The position numbers and the translations under genes were made by a program. The notes beneath the pieces were generated by a model. It was not told the DNA's origin. It did no database searches and saw only the letters and a list, made by a program, of their open reading frames with translations. Shown here one piece after another: positions 8,241 through 15,659 of a DNA stretch of 33,799 nucleotides. Source of the DNA: UPXZ01 sp964498765. Its GTDB lineage: Bacteria; Bacteroidota; Bacteroidia; Bacteroidales; Paludibacteraceae. The stretch lies in contig CAZCIU010000027.1 of assembly GCA_964498765.1 (NCBI GenBank), positions 1-33,799 of the forward strand, given 5' to 3'. The stretch's first letter is position 1. Each line of letters begins with the position of its first letter.

Positions 8241-9209
8241 ATGGCAAGAAAAAAATTCTATTTCAATCCTGAAACAATTGATTATGAGGAAATTCAAATC
8301 ACGTTTTCTAAAAGGCTGAGACAAGTATTGTTTCACACCCTTTCGGGAATTCTGCTTGGAGTAGCTTTTTTCTTTCTTTTTGTTTCAATCGTAAAATCGC
8401 CTAAAGAAAAAGAGCTTTCACTTGAAAAAAGCCGCATGGAAGGGCAATACAAAGCCTTGCAAGGTCAAATGAAAGAAATGCAGACCATCCTTACAGACAT
8501 TCAGGAACGAGACAACAATCTTTATCGCGTTGTGCTTCAGGCAGACCCAATTCCGGTGGATGCGCGCCGAGCCACCGGAGGAAATATGGAATATTATGAT
8601 CAGCTGATGAAAATGACAAATTCTGAAATCGTTGTAGAAACCAGTAAACGCATCAGTGAACTCAGAAAGCAGATTTATGTTCAGTCGCGCTCATTTGACG
8701 AAGTGGTTGATTTGGTAAAAAACCACGGAAAAATGCTGGAATCCATTCCTGCTATTCAGCCTGTCTTGAACAAGGACCTCACGAGAGTTGCTTCGGGCTG
8801 GGGATACCGTATTGATCCGATTTACCACACACAGAAATTTCACGACGGTATGGACTTTACAGCACCAACCGGAACGGAAATTTACGCAACCGGGAAAGGT
8901 GTAGTTACAAAAGTTGGTTGGGAACAAGGCTATGGAAATAGTATAAAAATTGACCATGGCTATGGCTATGAAACATTTTATGCACATCTTTCGGATTTCA
9001 ATGTCGGGGTAGGAAAAACCGTTGTGCGTGGCGAAGTAATTGGATACGTGGGAAATACCGGAAAATCTACCGGACCTCACTTGCACTACGAAGTGCATCA
9101 AAAAGGAGTTCCTGTCAATCCGCAAAACTTCTATTTCTTAGATCTTACACCCGAAGAATACGATCGTATGGTTCAATTGAGCGAAAACTACGGACAAACT
9201 TTAGATTAA
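8241..9209 (+). CDS. Membrane-anchored M23 (LytM) family metallopeptidase
   Basis: A 322-residue peptidoglycan endopeptidase-like protein. One transmembrane helix lies at about 32-51 after a basic cytoplasmic start, then a coiled coil (about 54-92) and a periplasmic linker, then a LytM domain (about 183-295). The zinc/catalytic residues are present: H201 and D205 (HDGMDF), H248 (YAHL), and H280/H282 (GPHLHYE). Because the active site is intact it is probably a working cross-link hydrolase rather than an EnvC/NlpD-type activator, though the coiled-coil plus LytM layout resembles such division-linked proteins. It is followed 22 bp later by murI, so the two wall-related genes probably form an operon. 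Confidence 0.88.
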   Translation: MARKKFYFNPETIDYEEIQITFSKRLRQVLFHTLSGILLGVAFFFLFVSIVKSPKEKELSLEKSRMEGQYKALQGQMKEMQTILTDIQERDNNLYRVVLQADPIPVDARRATGGNMEYYDQLMKMTNSEIVVETSKRISELRKQIYVQSRSFDEVVDLVKNHGKMLESIPAIQPVLNKDLTRVASGWGYRIDPIYHTQKFHDGMDFTAPTGTEIYATGKGVVTKVGWEQGYGNSIKIDHGYGYETFYAHLSDFNVGVGKTVVRGEVIGYVGNTGKSTGPHLHYEVHQKGVPVNPQNFYFLDLTPEEYDRMVQLSENYGQTLD

Positions 9210-9231
9210 TTTCTGGTTTGAGTATATCAAA

Positions 9232-10101
9232 ATGAAAAAAAACAATCCATCACATACAAACAGCAATTTTGCGAACAAAAAAATCGGACCAATCGGTATT
9301 TTCGATTCGGGATATGGTGGATTGACTATTTTGGACGCCATTCGTAAGGAATTGTCTGAATACGACTATCTTTATTTGGGTGACAACGCACGCACTCCTT
9401 ATGGAACTCGCTCATTTGATGTAGTTTACAAGTTTACGCTGCAATGCGTGGAATATCTTTTCAATCAAGGTTGTCATCTGGTAATTTTGGCGTGCAATAC
9501 TGCTTCTGCGAAAGCACTCCGCAGCATTCAGCAAAATGATTTGCCTCAGATTGACGCTTCCAGACGAGTTTTAGGCGTGATAAGACCTACCGTAGAAGAA
9601 GTGGACAAATTGACAAAAAGTAAACATGTAGGGCTTTTTGCTACGGCAGGAACGGTGCAATCCAACTCCTACCCGCTCGAAATTCAGAAAATTTCTCCTG
9701 TAATAACTGTAAGTTCGGAGGCTTGTCCAATGTGGGTACCGCTTATTGAAAACAACGAGCATAAAGGTGAAGGAGCCGATTACTTTGTAAAAAAACACGT
9801 GGAAAATCTGATGAAAACGGACAATGAAATTGATGCTGTAATTTTAGGATGTACGCACTATCCGCTGCTAAAAGAAAAAATCGAAAAGTTGCTTCCGGAA
9901 AATGTAAACGTAATATTTCAAGGAGAAATTGTAGCCAAAAGCTTGGCTGACTATCTTCAACGCCACCCTGAAATGGATGCAAAATGCTCCAAAAACGGAA
10001 CTACTCGCTACCTTACCACCGAAAATCCGGGAAAATTCTCCAGTTCTGCATCCATTTTTCTGGACGAAGACATCCAAGCCGAACACGTAGAAGTGGAGTA
10101 A
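9232..10101 (+). CDS. murI: Glutamate racemase
   Basis: A 289-residue cofactor-independent racemase making D-glutamate for peptidoglycan. It has the family's GIFDSGYGGLTIL (22-34), the first catalytic cysteine C88 in ILACNTAS, and the second, C207, in ILGCTHYPLL. The N-terminal 16 residues (Lys/Asn/Ser-rich) are a dispensable-looking extension before the fold. It lies downstream of the LytM peptidase in the same direction. Its stop and that of the convergent 10105-11028 gene are only 3 bp apart, with no hairpin between them. Confidence 0.95.
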   Translation: MKKNNPSHTNSNFANKKIGPIGIFDSGYGGLTILDAIRKELSEYDYLYLGDNARTPYGTRSFDVVYKFTLQCVEYLFNQGCHLVILACNTASAKALRSIQQNDLPQIDASRRVLGVIRPTVEEVDKLTKSKHVGLFATAGTVQSNSYPLEIQKISPVITVSSEACPMWVPLIENNEHKGEGADYFVKKHVENLMKTDNEIDAVILGCTHYPLLKEKIEKLLPENVNVIFQGEIVAKSLADYLQRHPEMDAKCSKNGTTRYLTTENPGKFSSSASIFLDEDIQAEHVEVE

Positions 10102-10104
10102 ATT

Positions 10105-11028
10105 TTATTTAAACTTAGACTTTACCAAATTTATTTTCCACCCAAAATCAATGCTTAGCAAGTGCTGATATTGGAAGGGTTTTTCTGCCTTTAATCGGAT
10201 TAAATCAGGTCTGTAAATTAATCCCACATAAAAATTCCTCCAAGGATAATAATAGGCTGTGAATAATAATCCGGCATTGGTAGTTATTGATTTTTTTGAA
10301 AGCAATGGGTCCAAGTTATTATTAACTCGCCAGGTATTTTTGGATAGTGATAAGCCATAGCCCAAAGAAAATTTATTGATGCGATGATTATTGCTAAGTC
10401 CGAGAAATGCGGAATCGAAAAAAGTCACTTCACCTTCCCAATCAAACGGCGCAGGAAAAGGAATGAAAAAGTCCATTGTACCGGCAGCCAACAGATTAAC
10501 GTACTTTCTATCCGCATAATAGTAATCGGCGCCCAATGCTATTCCTAGAAATCCATTTGAAATTTGCCTTCCAAAACCTTCCGTTTCAAACAAATAATGA
10601 TTAATATATGGAAATGAAATTTTCAAATCTGCCCTACCCCGATCATAATTATCCAGTCCATAACCAAGCGGAGAGTTAAAATCATGCACTCGGAGCATTT
10701 CACCTTGTATAAAAAAGTTGGAGTTCAATAAGTTCGCTTCTTTGTATTTATCGATTAGAATAGCATTCCCTCCAATCGATTTAGTTGAGTCAATAACAGT
10801 CGAAATCAAACTTTCGGTATAACAATTTGGTATCGTAGCCTCATTGCAAGTAAGACTAAATTTTGCTATTTTTTCAGTTTTTGACGGCACGTCCTTTGAA
10901 TGATTGAAAACGGCAACGCTTTCGGTAGGCGGATAAGTAGCATAAATTACAGTTTTTAACTGAGGACTGCAAGATGCGAAGATGAGTATCGCGGAAAGAA
11001 CAAGAAGGTGTTTTAGATTGATTTTCAT
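10105..11028 (-). CDS. Predicted lipoprotein with C-terminal outer-membrane-like beta region, function unknown
   Basis: I do not recognise a named family. The 307-residue protein starts with a lipoprotein signal (MKINLKHLLVLSAILIFASC, lipobox cysteine at 20). I chose the ATG at 11026-11028 because it gives this signal; longer in-frame starts would overlap the divergent glycosyltransferase gene. Residues about 30-105 resemble a small domain common in Bacteroidota lipoproteins, ending in SIGGNAILI (compare 'IGGNAIKI'). Residues from about 125 alternate aromatic and polar residues (NHYLFETEGF, GADYYYADRKY, LLFTAYYYPWRNFYVGLIYR) as in outer-membrane beta strands, and the chain ends with lysines. 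A TACCTTTG box lies 24 bp upstream. Confidence 0.6.
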   Translation of the reverse strand: MKINLKHLLVLSAILIFASCSPQLKTVIYATYPPTESVAVFNHSKDVPSKTEKIAKFSLTCNEATIPNCYTESLISTVIDSTKSIGGNAILIDKYKEANLLNSNFFIQGEMLRVHDFNSPLGYGLDNYDRGRADLKISFPYINHYLFETEGFGRQISNGFLGIALGADYYYADRKYVNLLAAGTMDFFIPFPAPFDWEGEVTFFDSAFLGLSNNHRINKFSLGYGLSLSKNTWRVNNNLDPLLSKKSITTNAGLLFTAYYYPWRNFYVGLIYRPDLIRLKAEKPFQYQHLLSIDFGWKINLVKSKFK

Positions 11029-11051
11029 AAGTTTTAGGACTAATTTCCTTT

Positions 11052-11059
11052 CAAAGGTA
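11052..11059 (-). promoter_or_regulatory. Putative -7 element (TACCTTTG) for the 10105-11028 gene
   Basis: TACCTTTG on the minus strand, 24 bp upstream of the chosen ATG; the same octamer as in the strong sdh promoter. The -33 box is not clear. Its position supports the shorter start at 11028, because longer starts lie upstream of it. Confidence 0.45.
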
Positions 11060-11112
11060 TAAAAATCATCTTCAATAAAAAATATCTGCTTCGAAAGAAG
11101 TTTATTTTTATG

Positions 11113-11120
11113 TATTTTTG
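11113..11120 (+). promoter_or_regulatory. Putative -7 element (TATTTTTG) for the glycosyltransferase gene
   Basis: TATTTTTG matches TAnnTTTG and lies only 17 bp before the ATG at 11138, so the leader would be very short (about a dozen nucleotides). No good -33 TTTG is present. Confidence 0.35.
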
Positions 11121-11137
11121 TAAAAAGATTATTGAAA

Positions 11138-12223
11138 ATGATTGGCTGGATTTCTATCATATTGCTGATGATTTACTCGCTTTTGATTGTTTTTTATATC
11201 AAAGGCTGGGAAAAAATTCCCTATTTCGTAAAAAAAGAAACTTCACTCAGCACATCTGTAAGCATCATTACAGCCTGTAAAAACGAAATTAATCACCTTT
11301 CCTGTCTTTTTCAGGCATTAAACGAACAAATTTACCAAAACTTTGAATTTATTCTGGTGGACGACAATTCCACCGATGGAAGTCATGAATATGCAGTGGA
11401 GGCTTTTCGCAATTTACCAAATTTCATCGTTACAAAAAACCTCGATAAAGGGAAAAAACAGGCACTTAAAACCGGTATCTATCATGCGAAAAACGAACTG
11501 ATTATTTCCTTGGATGCAGACTCCATGCCTTCGTCCGAATGGCTTGAGACAATCGTGCATTTCTACGAAGAAAATCCGGCTGATATGATTATTTGTCCGG
11601 TAAAACTGGATTCGGATGGTAGTTTTTTTCAAGAAATGCAGCAAATGGAATTTGCCACTTTGGTGGGAAGCGGTGCCGGAGCTGCTGGAGCCGAAATGCC
11701 GATACTTTGCAACGGAGCAAATCTGGCTTTCAGGAAATCAGCCTGGCTTGAAAGCGAAGCCGAACTGCATTTTGAAGAGCCTTCCGGCGATGATATTTTC
11801 TTACTGCAAAGCATCAAACGCCGAAAAGGCAGTATTCAATTCCTGAAATCCAGCAAAGCGATGACCACAACGCAAGCATCACCCGATTTGAAGTCGTTTC
11901 TCAAGCAGCGCACTCGCTGGGCTGCAAAACGTGCTGCTTACAAAGATTTCATGCTTTCATTTACCGGAATTGCAGTTTTTGCTACAAGTTTGGTAGTGTT
12001 GATGAACTTTTTCCTCGTCATTTTCAATGTGAAATATCTTGAAATATTTCTTTTCGTTTTTGCTCTGAAGTGGTTTGTAGACTTTATTTTTCTGAAAAAA
12101 ATAAGAACATTTTTCGGTTTGAAAAATGTTCTTCGAAAAAGTTTTTTATTGTCTTTAATTTATCCTTTCTACATCTTTTTTACAGCACTCAAATCATTTT
12201 TTAGCAAAAAGTCAAGCTGGTAA
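11138..12223 (+). CDS. Membrane glycosyltransferase, family 2
   Basis: A 361-residue GT2 enzyme. An N-terminal transmembrane helix (about 3-21) precedes a GT-A catalytic domain (about 40-265): VSIITACKNE, then FILVDDNSTDGS, the metal-binding DAD (126-128), the catalytic acidic SGDD (216-219) and the QRTRW motif (257-261, the QxxRW signature of processive or polymer-type GT2). Two or three C-terminal hydrophobic helices follow (about 272-298, 302-322, 335-355), with a basic tail. It probably adds sugars to a lipid or polysaccharide at the inner membrane; donor and acceptor are unknown. ATG at 11138 is preferred to the in-frame TTG at 11132. The TAA directly abuts the stop of the convergent next gene. 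Confidence 0.85.
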   Translation: MIGWISIILLMIYSLLIVFYIKGWEKIPYFVKKETSLSTSVSIITACKNEINHLSCLFQALNEQIYQNFEFILVDDNSTDGSHEYAVEAFRNLPNFIVTKNLDKGKKQALKTGIYHAKNELIISLDADSMPSSEWLETIVHFYEENPADMIICPVKLDSDGSFFQEMQQMEFATLVGSGAGAAGAEMPILCNGANLAFRKSAWLESEAELHFEEPSGDDIFLLQSIKRRKGSIQFLKSSKAMTTTQASPDLKSFLKQRTRWAAKRAAYKDFMLSFTGIAVFATSLVVLMNFFLVIFNVKYLEIFLFVFALKWFVDFIFLKKIRTFFGLKNVLRKSFLLSLIYPFYIFFTALKSFFSKKSSW

Positions 12224-12712
12224 TCAGTTTCTTACAATCAAGAAATTATTGACAAAATCGGTTTGATACCGTTTTAATGGATATTTGGAAGGTCCTTTGG
12301 AAACTCTGCCCCAGCCATCGGTAATGTAATATTCTGAACCGCATTTTGGACAAACAGCATAGCCTTCCTGGTATTTGTCGGGATGATTTTGAAACATTCC
12401 GGTGTAAACTCGCACTTTGGGATCAGCTTCGTAAGGACACGCCAAATCATACGAAAAGTAGCGTGTACTCAGATTTTCATCGTAACCAACCACCACCAAA
12501 ATTCCTCCAAAACCAATCGCAAAAGGCGGAAACTGCCGAGGATAAGTAAAAATCAGCGAATCGTTTATCACACCTCCGAAAGTTGGGTTGTAGCTAAGCA
12601 TATTCAGCCCAATTTCTACAGGAACATCCGGAATGGGTGATTTGTACTTATTTTCACAACTTATCAATGTGATGAAAATAAAAAACGATAAAATTAGCTT
12701 GGAATTTTTCAA
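12224..12712 (-). CDS. Rieske-like lipoprotein with altered ligand residues
   Basis: A 162-residue protein with a lipoprotein signal (KLILSFFIFITLISC, C19). The C-terminal part has the order of a Rieske fold: box 1 is ACPYEADP (C92, Y94) and box 2 is VCPKCGSEYYI (C121, C124), followed by GWGRVSKGPSKYPLKRYQ, the 'G..xGP...L..Y' tail of Rieske proteins. Classical Rieske boxes are C-x-H and C-x2-H; here both histidine positions differ (Tyr and Cys), so a normal 2Cys-2His [2Fe-2S] site is not possible. Similar lipoproteins are common in Bacteroidales; their function is unknown to me. The only in-frame start giving a signal peptide is TTG at 12710-12712 (or ATT just before it); a stop codon lies three codons upstream of the TTG. 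Confidence 0.72.
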   Translation of the reverse strand: MKNSKLILSFFIFITLISCENKYKSPIPDVPVEIGLNMLSYNPTFGGVINDSLIFTYPRQFPPFAIGFGGILVVVGYDENLSTRYFSYDLACPYEADPKVRVYTGMFQNHPDKYQEGYAVCPKCGSEYYITDGWGRVSKGPSKYPLKRYQTDFVNNFLIVRN

Positions 12713-12720
12713 AATGTATT

Positions 12721-12764
12721 AAAAAAAATTAGTAGAAAACAAATCAGATTGCTTTCTACTAATT
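12721..12764 (-). terminator. Terminator of the Ca/Na antiporter gene
   Basis: A stem AATTAGTAGAAA against TTTCTACTAATT with a 14-nt loop. Read on the minus strand it is followed by a U-run (complement of the eight A at 12721-12728). It falls between the antiporter stop and the start of the Rieske-like gene. Confidence 0.75.
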
Positions 12765-12789
12765 AAAACGGCATCTTATCCAAATTATT

Positions 12790-13746
12790 TTATAATTCGG
12801 CGGTGATAAGATGGAATGTGTATGCTACGAAAATTGCCAGCAATATGGCACCTTGCCAGCGGTCTAAACGATGTTTTTTGCCGATAAACATAAACATAAT
12901 TAAAACGACTGTTCCTACCATGAGCAAAATCATTTCACGATTGAAAGTCGGCAAATATGGTATTGGTCTGATCAATCCACTTACTGACAAGATGAAAAGG
13001 ATATTGAAAATATTAGAGCCAATCACGTTTCCAACGGCAATGTCGCTGTTTTTCTTGGAGGCTGCCACTACCGAAGTTACCAATTCCGGCAATGAAGTTC
13101 CGGCAGCTACGATTGTCAAACCGATGATTTTCTCTGAAACTCCCAAGGCTGAAGCAATGCTCACAGCACCTGACACAACAAATCGCCCTCCGGCAACCAA
13201 TACTGCCAAACCAACGATAATCAACAACCAAATTTTTCCGGTTGTCATTGGTTTAGTTTCTACCTCAACGGCTTCCAGTTCAACGGCAGATTGTTTGAAT
13301 GTGTAAACTAAAAATCCGATAAAAAGCAGGAATAAAATCACAGCATCCCATCTTGTGAAAAGGCTTTCGGACTGTCCTAAAACCTTATTTGACAACAACA
13401 TAAGCAAAGCTGTAACCGCAAGCGAGAATGGAATTTCTTTCCGAATCATGGTTCGTTGCACGGTGATAGGATAAATAAACGCCACCAAGCCCAAAGTCAC
13501 AAACAGATTGAAATTATTACTTCCGATGATATTTCCGTAAACGATATCGGAATTTCCATCTAAAGATGCAACTGTATTTACGACCAATTCCGGTGCTGAA
13601 GTACCAAACGCAACGATGGTAAGACCGATAACCAGGTCTGAAACATTGTGCTTTTTGGCTAATCCGGAAGCTCCGCCCACCAACCAATCGGCACCTTTAA
13701 TTAAAAAAAGAAAACCAACTACAATAAGTACGATGTCTAGTAACAT
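12790..13746 (-). CDS. Calcium/sodium antiporter (CaCA family, YrbG type)
   Basis: A 318-residue inner-membrane cation exchanger with two homologous halves, about ten hydrophobic helices in all. The alpha-repeat signatures are GTSAPELVVN (48-57) with GNIIGSNNFN (71-80) in the first half, and GTSLPELVTS (216-225) with GNVIGSNIFNIL in the second. The acidic residues of both motifs are present, so ion binding should be intact. A short acidic loop (EAVEVETKP, about 158-166) separates the halves. It probably exports Ca2+ or exchanges it for Na+; the exact ion cannot be told. No TAnnTTTG box is visible in the 172-bp region upstream. Its own terminator follows. Confidence 0.92.
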   Translation of the reverse strand: MLLDIVLIVVGFLFLIKGADWLVGGASGLAKKHNVSDLVIGLTIVAFGTSAPELVVNTVASLDGNSDIVYGNIIGSNNFNLFVTLGLVAFIYPITVQRTMIRKEIPFSLAVTALLMLLSNKVLGQSESLFTRWDAVILFLLFIGFLVYTFKQSAVELEAVEVETKPMTTGKIWLLIIVGLAVLVAGGRFVVSGAVSIASALGVSEKIIGLTIVAAGTSLPELVTSVVAASKKNSDIAVGNVIGSNIFNILFILSVSGLIRPIPYLPTFNREMILLMVGTVVLIMFMFIGKKHRLDRWQGAILLAIFVAYTFHLITAEL

Positions 13747-13882
13747 TGATAAAAAAAATTATATGAATAATAAAAAGTTAAATATTAAAAACAATCTTTT
13801 AATAACCATTAAACGATGCAAATAGTTCATTTTTAGCACCGTTTTTTTCAAATGACAGAGTATTTTGAAAACTATGAGCACA

Positions 13883-13912
13883 AAAAAAGGATAAACTGAT
13901 TTATCCTTTTTT
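13883..13912 (-). terminator. Terminator of the DUF3078 gene
   Basis: A stem AAAAAAGGATAAA against TTTATCCTTTTTT with loop CTGA, seven bases beyond the DUF3078 stop; symmetrical A/T flanks give a U-run on the minus strand. Confidence 0.85.
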
Positions 13913-13918
13913 GTTTGT

Positions 13919-14866
13919 TTAGAATTTGTACATAAAGCCTATTCCCAGAATTTCTTTAAACTGAACACGCGCTTTTTCTCCCGTCAAATCGCCATCGCCG
14001 TTCGAATCGAACTTGATGTCGTAATCATAGATTAAGTGCGTATTGATGCTCACAGAAATAAAATCGTTCACTTTCATACCGATAATATTCTCCCAATTCA
14101 CATCGATGTATTGCGGGTTTTTCAGATAATTGGAGAACAAATCAAGTTTTGAAGCTACCGTGAAGTTCTTGAAAAAACCTTCTTTAAAATCATTTTTCAC
14201 AAATCCAAGACGAACATAACCTCCAAGCTCTGCTTTGGAACGTTTGCCCGGCTCAACTCCAAAAGCACCCATTTCAGACAGTACAGGATCATTTACAAAA
14301 GTGAATTTTCCGGTTAATGGCGAAATAAATGCGTTGAAATATTGATTGGGAATGTAGTTCAAACCCACAGCACCCAACAAATAAGCCGGTGCCAGGAAAT
14401 CCGAGATTTTCACCGAATCATTCGGGTAATTATAGCCTTCAGCAAACTGTGTCCTGAAATTCAGCAATCCGGCATAGTAGAAATCTTTGAAAGCTTTTCT
14501 ACCGTATTTCGAAGTGAAATCAATGCGGTCGTCAGTTTTCATGATGCCCTTATAACCACTTTGTTTCAGTAAGCCATAGCCTAAATCCAGCGTATTTTCC
14601 CAGGAATTTTTCTCGTCGGTATAAATAGCAAAAAGGCTGAGCAAACCATTCAGTGAAACAGAGTTTTGACCTCCTGCTGCCCAGTTTACCAGGGAAGTTT
14701 GTGCCATATTCAAACTACTGACACCACCTTTTTTCCAAGATGCAACAGTATCAGTTTCTACTTTTTTTAGTTTTGATTCTCCGTCGGTAATTTGCGAAAA
14801 TGCGGAGAAATTAATAAGCCATAATAGTGCAGTAAACAATGTAAACTTTCTCATTTTTGAGTTCAT
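13919..14866 (-). CDS. DUF3078 outer-membrane beta-barrel family protein
   Basis: A 315-residue exported protein with a signal peptide (MRKFTLFTALLWLINFSAFSQ, following a first MNSK). The ATG at 14864-14866 and a second at 14852-14854 are both possible; the second gives a more standard signal. The mature part matches the DUF3078 pattern: WKKGGVSSLNMAQTSLVNWAAGGQ, then alternating strands (WENTLDLGYGLLKQ, DFYYAGLLNFRTQF) and a C-terminal Phe (GIGFMYKF), as in outer-membrane barrels. Function unknown; the family is widespread in Bacteroidota. It has a TATCTTTG box 32 bp upstream and its own terminator. Confidence 0.85.
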   Translation of the reverse strand: MNSKMRKFTLFTALLWLINFSAFSQITDGESKLKKVETDTVASWKKGGVSSLNMAQTSLVNWAAGGQNSVSLNGLLSLFAIYTDEKNSWENTLDLGYGLLKQSGYKGIMKTDDRIDFTSKYGRKAFKDFYYAGLLNFRTQFAEGYNYPNDSVKISDFLAPAYLLGAVGLNYIPNQYFNAFISPLTGKFTFVNDPVLSEMGAFGVEPGKRSKAELGGYVRLGFVKNDFKEGFFKNFTVASKLDLFSNYLKNPQYIDVNWENIIGMKVNDFISVSINTHLIYDYDIKFDSNGDGDLTGEKARVQFKEILGIGFMYKF

Positions 14867-14897
14867 AATTTGAGTTAGTAATTTTAAAAATCGGGTG

Positions 14898-14905
14898 CAA
14901 AGATA
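14898..14905 (-). promoter_or_regulatory. Putative -7 element (TATCTTTG) for the DUF3078 gene
   Basis: TATCTTTG on the minus strand, 32 bp before the first ATG. It lies between the terminator of the upstream biotin-carrier gene and this gene, where a promoter is needed. The -33 box is not recognisable. Confidence 0.45.
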
Positions 14906-14938
14906 CTATTTTTTATCGTCACATACCATTAAAAAAGC

Positions 14939-14973
14939 AAAAACACTTGCCGACAAAACGGCAAGTGCTTTTT
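14939..14973 (-). terminator. Terminator of the carboxyltransferase/biotin-carrier operon
   Basis: A stem CACTTGCCG against CGGCAAGTG with loop ACAAAA; on the minus strand it is followed by a U-run (complement of the A at 14939-14943). It lies 22 bp after the biotin-carrier stop. Confidence 0.88.
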
Positions 14974-14994
14974 AATTCATTCAGAGACAGCGAC

Positions 14995-15609
14995 TTAATC
15001 TACCGGCTCAAGTTCAATCATTATAAAGTCTTTCGGCACTCTTTCGCCAACTTTTACATTGATTTTCTTGATGCGAGCAGTAAAAGGCATATCAATTCTG
15101 TTTTGCATTTTCATGGCTTCCAGTATCAATAATTGTGTGCCTTCAGTCACCACTTTTTTCTCTTTTACATCTATGGAAATGATTGTTCCGGGAATGTACG
15201 AAATGATTTCATACGGACTAGGATCTACCCAAAACTTGCGTTCTTTGTACTTTCTAGTCAACTGGGTTTTGTATTTTCGCGCCGTAACCGGAAAATCCAC
15301 AAATTCAATTGGTTTCTGCGGAATTACATCTTCCTCCGTTTTTCCTTTAGCAGCATCGGCCGCTTTTTTGGCTTCCATAAGTTTTCTTTTTGTCTCTTCT
15401 ATTTTTCTACGCTCTTCCTGCCTTCTGGCAATTCGCGCGTTTCGCTCTTCTGTAGCTCTTTTGCTTTCTTCCGCTTTGCGAGCCGCTTTTATTCGCTTAG
15501 CACGTTCGAGCACTTTTTTTTCTTTGGCTCGTTTTTCCAAGCGCGCTTTTCTTTCCTCAGCAGCTTTATTTGCGGCAGCAGAATTATCTAATTTTTCTTT
15601 TTCGGGCAT
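14995..15609 (-). CDS. Biotin carboxyl carrier protein with a long charged N-terminal helix
   Basis: A 204-residue carrier for an acyl-CoA carboxylase or decarboxylase. The C-terminal biotinyl domain (about 128-202) has the attachment motif EAMKMQ, with biotin on K167. Residues about 12-90 are almost entirely Lys/Arg/Glu/Ala (EERKARLEKR, RRQEERRKIEETKRK), predicted as one long, highly charged helix, either a single alpha-helix or a coiled coil. A 40-residue basic linker follows. I know no such N-terminal region in standard Bacteroides carriers. I start at the ATG at 15607-15609; an in-frame TTG lies two codons upstream. It is 50 bp after the carboxyltransferase gene, clearly an operon; no biotin carboxylase or membrane decarboxylase subunit is in the window. 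Confidence 0.85.
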   Translation of the reverse strand: MPEKEKLDNSAAANKAAEERKARLEKRAKEKKVLERAKRIKAARKAEESKRATEERNARIARRQEERRKIEETKRKLMEAKKAADAAKGKTEEDVIPQKPIEFVDFPVTARKYKTQLTRKYKERKFWVDPSPYEIISYIPGTIISIDVKEKKVVTEGTQLLILEAMKMQNRIDMPFTARIKKINVKVGERVPKDFIMIELEPVD

Positions 15610-15659
15610 AATCAAGTTTTTTTGTTAAGGTTCAACAATTAAAATACTCAGTTTGCTCC

